Below, piece after piece: positions 1-8,221 of a stretch of DNA of 48,839 bases (positions are counted from its first letter, which is position 1; every line of letters begins with the position of its first letter). The stretch comes from Pleomorphomonas sp. (GTDB lineage: Bacteria > Pseudomonadota > Alphaproteobacteria > Rhizobiales > Pleomorphomonadaceae): positions 1-48,839 of the forward strand of contig JARKNW010000104.1 of NCBI GenBank assembly GCA_029976075.1, in the 5' to 3' direction. Both the position numbers and the translations under genes were made by a program. A model generated the notes under the pieces. That model had not been told where the DNA came from. It saw only the letters and a program-made list of their open reading frames with translations, and ran no database searches.

Positions 1-495
1 TCCACACTCGTCGCTTGACCGGAAAACACCCGATCAAGCTTACTTCAACCAGCCGCAGCCTTCCCAGATCGCGGCATGAAAGGCGCCAAGAACCACTTAT
101 AAAGTTGCCGGAACCTGTTCAAACAAACCGAGCCACCTCAGGTAGCCCGCAACCATCATATGATGTGAAAGCGTCTGCCGCCTAATTGGGTAGCCGTAAG
201 CCGACGGGGTCGTTTCCCGTCAGCCATATTTGGCCGATGCGCACAGTCGAGCCTGACTGACAACCATCGACCGCTTTGCGTCCGAGTTCTTGCCGTTCGC
301 CATCTTGGTTGCAATTGTTATAAGCTGCCGAAGCCGAGGCGCCTGAGAAATGGGACTTTGCCGAACCGGCTTTAGGGGCTTTCACCGACCAGTCGAATGA
401 TCGGCACTCGGAAAAATCTCTGCAAATAGTGCCCACTGGCTGATCTTTCAAACCGCTTAAGTCAAAGTGCAGCGATAGCTGCAACTCGGATCATT
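1..495. other. Unassigned left-edge DNA
   Basis: No gene that I recognise. This stretch is visibly less G+C-rich than the genes that follow. A 100-codon open frame on the minus strand (182-484) has no recognisable domain, no convincing ribosome-binding site and a composition (many Ser, Gly, Cys, Asn) that does not look like a conserved protein. It adjoins a decayed gene fragment at 496-774, so it is probably the debris side of a recombination junction. Confidence 0.3.
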
Positions 496-774
496 TTAAG
501 AGTGTTTGGTGGCGCAACTCTCGACCGCATTGTCCAGCGCCGCAGCGGTCGCAGCATCGGCCCAGCGATCCCAGAAATCGATCGTCCCGCTGAGCGGCTC
601 GTTGACCGGCTTCGCGATACGGATGCGCGTTGGCAGCAAGATAGCGTCGCCGACCACCAGCGCTTCGCCGGTGTCGAGCACCGGCAGTAGGTCGCCAAAC
701 CCGCCCAAGCTGTCCGGCATCAGGCTGCGTGCGTCCTGCAGCCTGAGCCGTGGCATCGTTCCCGGACATTCTTC
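496..774 (-). pseudogene. Truncated HerA/DUF87-type ATPase C-terminal fragment
   Basis: The reading frame encodes about 90 residues including SLMPDSLGGFGDLLPVLDTG, then EALVVGDAILLPTRIRI and DFWDRWADA. This matches the pattern of the C-terminal part of HerA-like (DUF87) DNA-translocating ATPases, where a Leu-rich segment is followed by GEA-hhhGDA and a small-residue PTR motif. Walker A and B motifs and the whole N-terminal ATPase core are missing. The frame is continuous with, and directly follows, the stop codon of the VOC gene at 775-777, so there is no room for its own N-terminus. It ends in an atypical tail (ESCATKHS). The family match is from memory of motif shape. I read it as a remnant left by a deletion or insertion, not a functional gene. 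Confidence 0.45.
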
Positions 775-1221
775 CTACGCGTGGTCGCGACGTCCGACCT
801 TCGTCGCGAAGCGCAGCAGGTAGCCGTCGGGGTCCTGTACAAGGAACTGGCGATACCCTCGCGAGACGTTGCCGGAGCGATACCAGGCGTCGTGCGGCTC
901 GTGGTAACAGCCGATGCCGGCGGCTTTGACGCGATCGGCGATCCGGTCGGCATCCTCAACGAAGATTTGCAGATTGATGCCGCGGCCGAGCGGAGGTTCC
1001 ATGCTTCCTGTTTCGCGATGTCCGTTCTTTTCGGTCAGCATAAGTTCCGCCGCGCCAAGGCGCAGATAGCAGAAGCCCGGACGATCAAAGACGATCTGAA
1101 ACCCAAGCAACTCGATCCAGAAATGCCTGGATCTGGCGATATCGTATACGATCAGTTCCGGGACGAGGGCGGCAGCGGCATCATCTATGCGAGGGTCGAT
1201 ATCCGTTCGAAAATTCAGCAT
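775..1221 (-). CDS. VOC family protein (glyoxalase / bleomycin-resistance fold), copy 1
   Basis: 148 residues, a single vicinal-oxygen-chelate domain. Recognisable features are an N-terminal strand and helix with FWIELLGF (the usual FY-x-x-LGF of VOC modules), PPLGRGINLQIFVEDAD in the middle and the C-terminal GYRQFLVQDPDGYLLRFATK, where the Asp-Pro-(Asp/Asn)-Gly turn precedes the last strand. It is a close paralogue of the gene at 9702-10187 (shared PLGRG-N, GYRQFL-QDP-GYLLRFA). The start is ATG at 1221. It is divergent from the RpiR regulator, with 74 bp between them. VOC proteins include dioxygenases, isomerases and drug-binding proteins, so the substrate is not predictable. The stop codon abuts a HerA-like remnant. 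Confidence 0.85.
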   Translation of the reverse strand: MLNFRTDIDPRIDDAAAALVPELIVYDIARSRHFWIELLGFQIVFDRPGFCYLRLGAAELMLTEKNGHRETGSMEPPLGRGINLQIFVEDADRIADRVKAAGIGCYHEPHDAWYRSGNVSRGYRQFLVQDPDGYLLRFATKVGRRDHA

Positions 1222-1295
1222 TTTTCCATCTCACTACAGGGTTGTCGTGCTGCACTGTTCGACTTAAGAAGGCGGATCAAGGGAGCTACGCGGCG

Positions 1296-2210
1296 ATGAC
1301 GCAGCCGGAAACCGCCCAAGCAAACGGCTCGATGGCCAACCTGTCCATTGCCGAAAGGGTCCGACATGGCTATCCGACCATGACGGAGGCGCTTCGCCGC
1401 GTCGCCGATTTCGTCCTCGCCGAACCGGTGAACGCCGCACGCATGAGCATCTACTCGGCCGCCAAGGAACTCGACGTCTCGGCGGCGACGGCAAATCGCT
1501 TCGCACGCGCGATCGGCTTCTCGGGCTATAGCGAGTTCCGCGACGAGTTGATCCGCAGCTTCGAAGTCGCATTGGAGCCGGTTCGCCGTCTCGAGGCGGA
1601 AATTTCCCGCTCATCGTCGAATCTCGATGTCATCGGGCAATCGCTGCGGGAAGACATAGAGAATATTGCTGAAACGCTGCAGCAACTCACTGCGGAGCGA
1701 GCCGACGAGGCCGTCGAGCTTATCATGAATGCACGGCGTATCTTCGTGCTCGGCTTTGATAACGCCTTTAGTCTCGGCGCGATTTTCGCAAATGGACTGC
1801 AGCGCCTGCGCGACAATGTCGTGACGATCGCCAATTTCGAAGGCGGCGTGGGCGCGGCGCGTCAACTGATGGGCTTCGGCCGAGACGATCTCGTCATAGC
1901 GATCGCCTTTCCACGCTATGTCCGCGATACGATCCAGCTCGCCCGCCTTGCCCATGCGCACGGCGTCGCCATTCTCGCGATCACCGATAGCCACCAGTCG
2001 CCGCTCGCCGGGCTCGCGAAGATCTCTCTCTTCTGCCGATCGAACCGCTCCTTCGCCTCGATGTCGAATGCGAGCGCGTTGGCGCTGATCGAGGCGTTGG
2101 TGGCTGCCGTATCGCTGCGGCTTCCTGAATCCGTGCGTAAGGCCGAGGAATTCACGACCCTGGCTTTGCCCTTTCTGGAGGTCGGCGCTACGCCGGCCAA
2201 CCGCAAGTGA
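1296..2210 (+). CDS. MurR/RpiR family transcriptional regulator
   Basis: 304 residues. The N-terminal RpiR helix-turn-helix (about residues 15-90) includes LTEALRRVADFVLAEP-like helices (here MTEALRRVADFVLAEP), SIYSAAKELDVSAATANRFARAIGFSGYSEFRDEL. A C-terminal SIS domain (about 125-265) includes RRIFVLGFDNAFSLGAIFANGL. RpiR regulators sense phosphosugars or related ligands through the SIS domain. An in-frame TTG at 1242 would add 18 residues, but the ATG at 1296 has a GGGAG about 11 bp upstream and is preferred. It is convergent with the SMP-30-like gene that ends the neighbouring catabolic operon, and divergent from VOC copy 1, so it probably regulates this catabolic region. The effector is unknown. 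Confidence 0.9.
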   Translation: MTQPETAQANGSMANLSIAERVRHGYPTMTEALRRVADFVLAEPVNAARMSIYSAAKELDVSAATANRFARAIGFSGYSEFRDELIRSFEVALEPVRRLEAEISRSSSNLDVIGQSLREDIENIAETLQQLTAERADEAVELIMNARRIFVLGFDNAFSLGAIFANGLQRLRDNVVTIANFEGGVGAARQLMGFGRDDLVIAIAFPRYVRDTIQLARLAHAHGVAILAITDSHQSPLAGLAKISLFCRSNRSFASMSNASALALIEALVAAVSLRLPESVRKAEEFTTLALPFLEVGATPANRK

Positions 2211-2234
2211 TCTTGATGTCCGACGTAGCATCGC

Positions 2235-3107
2235 TTAGCCCCGGAATAGTGGTTCAGGAAGGCCGCTCACACCGAGATCGTGGACGGCGAACAGGCTGCC
2301 GCGGGAAATCGGGTCGAGCTGGTCGCCCCGCCGCAATGGGCGCGCCATTGAAGTGACGAAGAGCGTATCGAGTTTGGGCCCGCCGAACATCACACTCGTC
2401 ACGAAGCGGACCGGCATCGTGACGGTGCGATCTACGCGTCCGTCCGGCGCGTAACGGACAAGAAGGCCCGATCCCGCTTGTGCACTCCAGATGCCGCCTT
2501 CAGCGTCTACGGTAGCGCCATCGGCGGCGCCTCCGGAGACCAGCACCGGGGCGAAGGCACGACGGTTCGATAGCTGGCCGGTCACCGGATCGTAGTCATA
2601 GGCGCGAATCTCCGGCGTCAGGCTGTCGGCGAAATAGAACGTGAGGCCGTCCGGGCTCCAACAGGGGCCGTTGGAAATGGTAATGCCGCTTTCGATCCGC
2701 TCGATCGCTCGATCCGCCTCGAGATGGTATAGCGCGGCATTGGGGCCGCTCTCCGAAATGTCCATGGAGCCGAAGACGAACCGACCCTGTCGGTCCACTT
2801 TGCCGTCGTTGAGCGTATGGTCAGGATAATCGGGTTCGGGATGGGCGACGAACTCGATCTCGCCGGTGTCGAAATCGAGGAAATGCAAGCCGCTCCGCAT
2901 CGCAAGAACGGCCCCGCCGCGCTCGCGGAGACCGAACGAGCCGACGGTCGCCGGCAGGTCCCATGCACGTAGTTCGCTGCCATTGACGGTAGCGGAATAG
3001 ATGACACCGCCGAGCGTATCGGCCCAGTAGATTCGCTCGCCGCGCCAGTCCCACATCGGCGACTCGCCGAGCCGCGTCTTGACGTCGGCGACGATTTCAA
3101 TGCGCAT
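2235..3107 (-). CDS. SMP-30/gluconolactonase/LRE family protein
   Basis: 290 residues forming a six-bladed beta-propeller of the SMP-30 / gluconolactonase family. The expected metal ligands are visible: the Glu in RLGESPMWD near the N-terminus, the Asn in ISNGPCWSPDG and the Asp in FYFADSLTPEIRAYDYD. Family members hydrolyse sugar lactones or related cyclic esters, in a divalent-metal-dependent way. The start at 3107 is supported by a strong AGGAGG just upstream; a longer frame exists but lies inside the permease gene. It overlaps the permease by 11 bp and is the last gene of the eight-gene minus-strand operon that starts at 10187. It could open a lactone formed by the SDR dehydrogenase of the same operon; this is an inference. 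Confidence 0.88.
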   Translation of the reverse strand: MRIEIVADVKTRLGESPMWDWRGERIYWADTLGGVIYSATVNGSELRAWDLPATVGSFGLRERGGAVLAMRSGLHFLDFDTGEIEFVAHPEPDYPDHTLNDGKVDRQGRFVFGSMDISESGPNAALYHLEADRAIERIESGITISNGPCWSPDGLTFYFADSLTPEIRAYDYDPVTGQLSNRRAFAPVLVSGGAADGATVDAEGGIWSAQAGSGLLVRYAPDGRVDRTVTMPVRFVTSVMFGGPKLDTLFVTSMARPLRRGDQLDPISRGSLFAVHDLGVSGLPEPLFRG

Positions 3108-4746
3108 CGCTCTGCCTCCTGCGCGATGATCCGCTGGCGGAATACGCCGCGAGAACGATCCGCTCCACCACCCCAACGAGCCCATAGAGCAGAATGGAGA
3201 AGGCAGTCGCCAGAGCCACCCTTGTCCAGAGCCCCTCGTAGTCCGAAGCGGTTCCGGCCGTGAGAATGCCGTAGCCAAGCCCTTTACCGGTGGCGAGCCA
3301 GGCAGCCATCATGGCGCCTGTCATGGCGAGCGGGGCGGCCATACGCAGAGAGGCGAACAGCGCCGGCAACGCATTTGGAACTTGGACTTTGAACAGCATG
3401 TCGGCGCGGGAGGCGCCGAACACGGTCATGAGGTCACGGGCGCTGTTCGGCGTTGCGGCGAGCGCCAGCGTGACGTTGACGAGCGTTGGAAAGAAAGTAA
3501 TGACGCCGCCAATAACCAGGATAGCGGAAAGATTGCGGCCAAAGACCAGCACCACCAACGGTGCCATGGCGACGAGCGGCACCGAGCGGAGTGCAATCGC
3601 AATCCCCATGAAAGCGCGCTGCAGGGATGGCCAGAGATTGAAGACGATAGAGACGACGATGGCGGCGACCATACCGGCTGACAGACCTAGAACACCGTCG
3701 CGCAGCGTTACGAGCGATTCAGCGAACAGAGCGGCGCAGTTGTCGGCCCCGCTGAACGGATCGGTCAGGTAGGCCCACACCTCGAGCGGCCCCTTGCCGA
3801 TGAAGGGCGGGACGTCAAGGACACGCAGCAGTCCCCACCAGGCGGCGAGAATGATCGCCGCCGACCAGAGCACCGAGAAGAGCAGCGCCAGCCAACCTCG
3901 CATGCCTGCGACCGACGACAGCTGGCCGACGCCGAGATCGACCGTCACGTCGCCCGCCCAAGGAGTGGCGAGGCGCGCAATGAGACTGGTGATCCCGTAA
4001 CCGACACCCGCCAGGACCGTCGCTATTACGGCGATCGACCAAGTGCGGGCGATCTCCATCGCCTGTTGCGAATTGATGAGCATCAGGCCGAGGCCTGTCT
4101 CTGTGCCGCCCATATATTCGCCAACGATCGCCCCGAGCACGGCTGCGGGCGCGGCGATGCGAAGCGCGGCAAACAGACTCGGCAGGGCCGCTTTGAGCCT
4201 GACTTTAAATAACGCGTCGCGCGGATTGCCGCCGAAAACGTGCACGAGATCAAGCATCGGCCTATCGACGTTGCGCAAGCCGACGACCGTGCCGATCAAA
4301 GTCGTGAAGAAGACGGAGAGCGCGGCCAGCACGACCTTTGGATGATCGCCCGAGAGGACCACCATCATGATCGGCCCGATGGCGACGATTGGCAGGCAAT
4401 AAGTGACGACGCCGAACTGCATCACGGGCCGTTCTAAGGCCGGAATGGCGACCACGATGAGCCCGAGAAAAATGGCGACCCCGTTGCCCCAGAGCCAGCC
4501 GCGCAAAGCAGCCGAGACGGTGTAGCCCGCCGCCTCGACATAAAAGGCGAGGCCGTCGACATGGAAGATCTGATCGAGGATCTGCAGCGGCGTCGGGATG
4601 GTGGCATTGGCCGAATAGACGAGGCCGACGAACAGCTGCCAGACGAGGAGGAAGGCGAGACCGCTGCCGGCGCTGATCAACAGCGAACGCCAGGATAGGC
4701 GTGTTGCTGCCGCTGCGCGCAGCCGCACGATAGCAACGGCATTCAT
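3097..4746 (-). CDS. ABC transporter permease with two fused MetI-like domains (TauC/SsuC/ThiX type)
   Basis: 549 residues, about twice the length of a normal SsuC/TauC permease. Two homologous halves are visible, each with the binding-protein-dependent permease signature. The first half has [20 protein letters not shown] and the second [20 protein letters not shown], each followed by LFA-LR-AAP. Many hydrophobic segments fill both halves. One fused chain can therefore supply both transmembrane domains of the importer. The start at 4746 overlaps the ATPase stop codon (ATGA), showing translational coupling. It works with the ATPase at 4743-5585 and the NMT1-type binding protein at 7088-8113. 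The substrate is unknown; relatives import taurine, sulfonates, pyrimidines, thiamine precursors and similar small molecules. Confidence 0.9.
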   Translation of the reverse strand: MNAVAIVRLRAAAATRLSWRSLLISAGSGLAFLLVWQLFVGLVYSANATIPTPLQILDQIFHVDGLAFYVEAAGYTVSAALRGWLWGNGVAIFLGLIVVAIPALERPVMQFGVVTYCLPIVAIGPIMMVVLSGDHPKVVLAALSVFFTTLIGTVVGLRNVDRPMLDLVHVFGGNPRDALFKVRLKAALPSLFAALRIAAPAAVLGAIVGEYMGGTETGLGLMLINSQQAMEIARTWSIAVIATVLAGVGYGITSLIARLATPWAGDVTVDLGVGQLSSVAGMRGWLALLFSVLWSAAIILAAWWGLLRVLDVPPFIGKGPLEVWAYLTDPFSGADNCAALFAESLVTLRDGVLGLSAGMVAAIVVSIVFNLWPSLQRAFMGIAIALRSVPLVAMAPLVVLVFGRNLSAILVIGGVITFFPTLVNVTLALAATPNSARDLMTVFGASRADMLFKVQVPNALPALFASLRMAAPLAMTGAMMAAWLATGKGLGYGILTAGTASDYEGLWTRVALATAFSILLYGLVGVVERIVLAAYSASGSSRRRQSDAH

Positions 4747-5585
4747 GCGGCCTCCTCTTCGAGCGCAGCGGCGCGGCCAAACAGCAACTCGGCGAGCTGG
4801 TCGCAATAGGCATGGAATTCAGGGCTGCTCAGCATCGCCGGCGTGCGCGGACGCGGCAGGTCGATCGTTACCGTAGCGACGATGCGGCCGGGCCGCGCGC
4901 TCATTACGGCGACGGTGCTCGAAAGGAATACCGCCTCGGAGATCGAATGGGTGACAAGTACGGTGGTAATGCGCCGTTCCATCCAGATGCGTTGCAGCCC
5001 GAGATTGAGGCGCTGCCGCATGATGTCGTCCAGCGCGCCAAAAGGCTCGTCGAGCAACAGCGCCTTCGGCTCATTGACGATGGCTCGCGCAATGGCGACA
5101 CGCTGGCGCATGCCGCCCGAGAGCTGTGCGGGCCGCGCCTTCTCGAAGCCTTCGAGACCAACCAGCGCGATCAGGTCGCCGATCGCGGCCTCGCGGCTCC
5201 GATTGCGGGCGAGCTCCAAAGGCAGGCGGATGTTCTGCTCAACCGTACGCCAGGCTAGCAGGGAAGCGTCTTGGAACGCGATGCCGAGCTCGTGCGCGTC
5301 GCGGATCGCGGCCGGCGAAACGCCGTGAAGGAGTGCCGAGCCAGCCGTTGGCTGTTCCAGATCCGCAAGGATGCGCAGAATAGTCGACTTGCCGCAGCCG
5401 GACGGACCAATCAGCGAGACGAACGATCCAGCCGGCGCCCGCAGGTCGGCGTCTTCCAGCGCGGTGACCGTGCCCCCGCGCATCGGGAAGGACTTCGACA
5501 GCCCGTAAAGCGTGACGCCGCTGCCATCTCCGGTTGGCCGAAAATGACCGGTGGGCTTGCCTGACGCAGGTGTTGCGGTTTCCAT
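4743..5585 (-). CDS. ABC transporter ATP-binding protein (TauB/SsuB/ThiZ type)
   Basis: 280 residues with a full set of ABC motifs: Walker [11 protein letters not shown]-loop in [14 protein letters not shown], signature [10 protein letters not shown], Walker [14 protein letters not shown]-loop and the switch His in LVTHSISEA. The C-terminal [10 protein letters not shown] segment is typical of nitrate/sulfonate/taurine-type ATPases. The start ATG at 5585 has an AGAGGGA upstream; a longer frame to 5624 is possible but would overlap the preceding gene. It drives the fused permease encoded immediately downstream with a 4-bp overlap. Confidence 0.93.
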   Translation of the reverse strand: METATPASGKPTGHFRPTGDGSGVTLYGLSKSFPMRGGTVTALEDADLRAPAGSFVSLIGPSGCGKSTILRILADLEQPTAGSALLHGVSPAAIRDAHELGIAFQDASLLAWRTVEQNIRLPLELARNRSREAAIGDLIALVGLEGFEKARPAQLSGGMRQRVAIARAIVNEPKALLLDEPFGALDDIMRQRLNLGLQRIWMERRITTVLVTHSISEAVFLSSTVAVMSARPGRIVATVTIDLPRPRTPAMLSSPEFHAYCDQLAELLFGRAAALEEEAA

Positions 5586-5620
5586 GGCGCTTCCCTCTTT
5601 CCTGGGCGTGGTGAGGCGGC

Positions 5621-6211
5621 TCAATCCATCTTGCCGAGGTGCTCCCTGGCGAACTTCTCTCGGAGGTAGTCGCCATAGCGCGTGTCGAGGTTGTCGATCT
5701 GGTTGTCGAGCTGGGCGCCACCTTCATTCCACCAGTGCGCCGGTCCTCGGCCCATCGCAGCGCCGCGCTTCGTGTGGTAGTCGACCATCCAGTCTTTGAT
5801 ATCGAGCTTACGCTCACCGCTCGCGGTTACTTCGCGCGCCCAGACGGCGACCTCCATCGTAGTACGGTCCTTCTTGGCCATGGCCAGCAAGCGCACGGCA
5901 TGGGCGGAATACATCCAGCGATCGGTACGGTCGCTCATGCGGACGCGCTGCTGATTGAGAGCCTCGATGATGGCCGGCGCTTCGATCAGTCCGTAACCGA
6001 CATCTTCGGTGGCGATGATCTCGAGGCGCCGCCAAAGTAGTTCCTCGGTCTCCGGTCCACTGTCGTAGAGCTCGAGCGCGGCCAGAATGGCGTCTTCCAG
6101 CCAGCCGCGGCGAATGGATTTCTGCAGCACGGAGCGCACCTCGTCGACGGGATGGCCGTTGACAGTCGTGGTTCTCGCCCAGACGTCCTGGCTCTGGTAG
6201 TTCGTGCTCAT
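5621..6211 (-). CDS. Stand-alone protein resembling the RarA/MgsA C-terminal domain
   Basis: 196 residues, soluble, with no ATPase motifs. Residues about 22-115 resemble the helical region after the AAA+ core of the replication-associated recombinase RarA/Mgs[19 protein letters not shown], then [18 protein letters not shown], which parallels RarA patterns such as SxRGSDxDAAL and RRLxRxASEDIGLA. The C-terminal [18 protein letters not shown] followed by HWWNEGG corresponds to the last helices of such proteins. It has its own good ribosome site (AAGGAC before ATG 6211). It sits mid-operon between the SDR and ABC ATPase genes, an unexpected place for a DNA-repair-like fold. The function is unknown. 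It may be an adaptor or enzyme that has borrowed the fold. The family resemblance is recalled, not computed. Confidence 0.6.
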   Translation of the reverse strand: MSTNYQSQDVWARTTTVNGHPVDEVRSVLQKSIRRGWLEDAILAALELYDSGPETEELLWRRLEIIATEDVGYGLIEAPAIIEALNQQRVRMSDRTDRWMYSAHAVRLLAMAKKDRTTMEVAVWAREVTASGERKLDIKDWMVDYHTKRGAAMGRGPAHWWNEGGAQLDNQIDNLDTRYGDYLREKFAREHLGKMD

Positions 6212-6247
6212 CGAAATGTCCTTCTTCGTCGGTTGATGGATCGATTG

Positions 6248-7024
6248 TCAGGAAGAGCCGCCGTTCATCGTGAAGATTTCGGCGGTGACGTGATCTGCCG
6301 CAGGGGAGGCAATGTGGATGGCTGTCTCGACGACGTCTTCGTCACGCGGCAATCCAAGCAGGAACAGGCCGGCGAGTGTCGCCTTCAGTGCCTCGTCGGG
6401 CGCACCGCCAGCCACCATGTCGGTAAAATGGATGCCCGGCGCCAGCGCATTGACCGTCATCTTGGGTGCGAGCTCGGCGGCAAGCCCGCGCGTGAATCCG
6501 GCGATGCCTGCCTTCGCAGTCATGTAATGCACTTGTCCGTAGGCTCCGAGACCGCCGCGATGGACGAGCCCGGACCCCATATTGATGATCTTGGCGGCAA
6601 TGCGCTCGCCGGGCTTCGGCGGCAGGTCGGCCATCCCGGTGCCGAGGCAGTGGCGCGTGACAAGGAAAGCCGAGCGCAGGTGCGACGCGATCATCTCGTC
6701 CCATTGCGCGACGCCCATGTCGGCGATCGTGCTCCGCGTGCCGATGCCGGCGTTGTTGACGAGAAGGCGTATTTCGCCGAAGGCGTCGATAGCTGCCCTG
6801 ACCAAAACGGCGACGTCACTTTCGACCGTACAGTCGGCCCGAACGGCGAGCGCCGAGCCACCCTCCGCCTCGATGGCCGCGACGACAGCGGCGGCCTTGG
6901 CCGCGCTCTCGCGATAGTTGACGACGACCCGCGCCCCCTCGCGCGCGAGGCCGAGCGCAATGGCGGCACCAAGCCCACGGCTGGAGCCTGTAACGATGGC
7001 CGTCTTGCCTTCCAGTCGTTTCAT
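6248..7024 (-). CDS. SDR family NAD(P)-dependent oxidoreductase
   Basis: 258 residues, a classical short-chain dehydrogenase. It shows the nucleotide-binding TGSSRGLG near residue 12, an adenine-pocket Asp (RADCTVE), the structural LVNNAGIG, a catalytic Ser in NMGSG and the catalytic Tyr-x-x-x-Lys in YMTAK. The loop before the active site is slightly long (GTGMADLPPKPGERIAAK). An NYRES segment after the second strand suggests NADP(H) preference, which is only suggestive. ATG 7024 has an AAAGGA site. It follows the binding-protein gene in the operon and probably oxidises or reduces a hydroxyl/keto group of the imported compound or its product, upstream of the SMP-30-like lactonase. Confidence 0.9.
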   Translation of the reverse strand: MKRLEGKTAIVTGSSRGLGAAIALGLAREGARVVVNYRESAAKAAAVVAAIEAEGGSALAVRADCTVESDVAVLVRAAIDAFGEIRLLVNNAGIGTRSTIADMGVAQWDEMIASHLRSAFLVTRHCLGTGMADLPPKPGERIAAKIINMGSGLVHRGGLGAYGQVHYMTAKAGIAGFTRGLAAELAPKMTVNALAPGIHFTDMVAGGAPDEALKATLAGLFLLGLPRDEDVVETAIHIASPAADHVTAEIFTMNGGSS

Positions 7025-7045
7025 GGCGAGTCCTTTCAGAAAGCC

Positions 7046-7065
7046 GGAACGCCGTCAGGCGTCCC
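7046..7065 (-). terminator. Hairpin after the NMT1-type binding-protein gene
   Basis: On the minus strand GGGACGCC-TGAC-GGCGTTCC forms an 8-bp stem (one G-U pair) with a 4-nt loop, about 22 bp after the binding-protein stop codon and 22 bp before the SDR start. It lacks a T tract, so it is more likely an mRNA processing/stability or partial attenuation element than a full terminator. Confidence 0.5.
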
Positions 7066-7087
7066 GACCGCGCGGAGCCGTTTCCGC

Positions 7088-8113
7088 TCAGATCCGATTC
7101 CGTCCCTGGAAGACCTCTTCGAGAATCTCGTTTGTGAAGAGATCACGCTTCGTGGGAATGCCGGCTGCGGCGAGCGTCGCCATCGTCTGCTCGACCGCCT
7201 CGTCGGTCATCCACATCAGGCCGTACTTCTCGGTATCGGGCGTCACCATCAGCTCGTTCGTCGCCGCGGCGGATTTCTCCTGGGCCGATTTGTTGAGCCC
7301 GTTGCCCTTGCCGTAAATGTCGACGGTGAGCTCGGCCGAAAAGGCCGGATCGGCGACGGCATCCTGCCAGCCACGGATAGCGCCGGTCAGGAAGGCAACC
7401 AGTTGCGCACGCTTGGCCGGATCGTCGAGAGAGTCTTGGGTCACGGTGTAATCGCAGGTGAACATCTTATAGCCGTGGTCGGCCATCAGCATGTAGGTGA
7501 CGTCGTTGCCCTTTTCCCTCAGTTGAATGACATCGTCATTGGAAAAGCCGAAGAAGCCATCCATCGCACCGGAAACCAGAGGCGTGAAGTCATGCTGGGC
7601 AGGGACGGTATTGATTTTGGACGGATCGATTCCGTTGGTCTTGAGGAAGGCTTTCCAGATCACCTGATTGTTGGACTGGATACCGATCGTCTTGCCGACC
7701 AATTCCTTCGGCTCGTGGATCGGCGCCTTGCTCATCGAGATGATCGAGAACGGCGATTTCTGGTAATTGGTCCCGATGATCTTGAAGGGCCCGCCCTTGT
7801 TGACGGCGTTGGCGGTATTGTCCGAGCCGCTCTGCCCGACGAGCGCCTTGCCAGAGATGATGACCGGCTCGGCGACCACATTCGGGCCGCCGGCGAGGAG
7901 ATCGACAGTGAGGCCAGCGTCCTTGAAGTATCCCTTGTGGTCGGCGATGTATTCTCCAGCGAACTGGAAGTTTTTGATCCAGCTGCATTGGTAGGCGATC
8001 CGCCCGAGATCGGGAGTGGCGGCAAAGGCCGCCCGGCGGGCGAGCGGCGAGGCGGCCGCGGCTAGGCCGCCGGCGGAGGCGCCGGCGAGCTTCAGGAATT
8101 CACGTCTTTTCAT
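7088..8113 (-). CDS. NMT1/THI5-type ABC substrate-binding protein with Tat-like signal
   Basis: 341 residues. The N-terminus begins MKRREFLKLAG, a twin-arginine motif, followed by an Ala/Gly-rich hydrophobic stretch and a likely cleavage site after RRAAFA. The mature part contains IAYQCSWIKNFQFAGEY and GYFKDAGLTVDLLAGG, typical of the NMT1/SsuA/ThiY-like fold that binds thiamine-pyrimidine precursors, sulfonates, riboflavin and other small molecules. ATG 8113 follows AGGAGA. It is encoded between the amidohydrolase and SDR genes, and its partner permease and ATPase are downstream. The substrate is probably a nitrogen-containing compound, given the amidohydrolase, but this is an inference. Confidence 0.9.
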   Translation of the reverse strand: MKRREFLKLAGASAGGLAAAASPLARRAAFAATPDLGRIAYQCSWIKNFQFAGEYIADHKGYFKDAGLTVDLLAGGPNVVAEPVIISGKALVGQSGSDNTANAVNKGGPFKIIGTNYQKSPFSIISMSKAPIHEPKELVGKTIGIQSNNQVIWKAFLKTNGIDPSKINTVPAQHDFTPLVSGAMDGFFGFSNDDVIQLREKGNDVTYMLMADHGYKMFTCDYTVTQDSLDDPAKRAQLVAFLTGAIRGWQDAVADPAFSAELTVDIYGKGNGLNKSAQEKSAAATNELMVTPDTEKYGLMWMTDEAVEQTMATLAAAGIPTKRDLFTNEILEEVFQGRNRI

Positions 8114-8221
8114 CCTGGTCTCCTGCGGTCTTGAAGGTGTGCGGTTGTCGATGGGGAACGATGCGAGTTCGCGGCTGCCCGCTTTGGAAAAATTCTTGCC
8201 CCGGCTTCCGTGAGGTGGCGC

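Noticed and set aside
182..484. 100-residue open frame on the minus strand
   Set aside because: No family, no ribosome site, low-complexity composition, next to decayed DNA.
781..1299. Plus-strand open frame across the VOC gene
   Set aside because: Antisense to a clear VOC gene with conserved motifs; typical of high-GC shadow frames.
6152..8065. 637-residue plus-strand open frame
   Set aside because: Antisense to three convincing genes (RarA-C-like, SDR, binding protein); rich in Arg, Gly and Asp with no domain.
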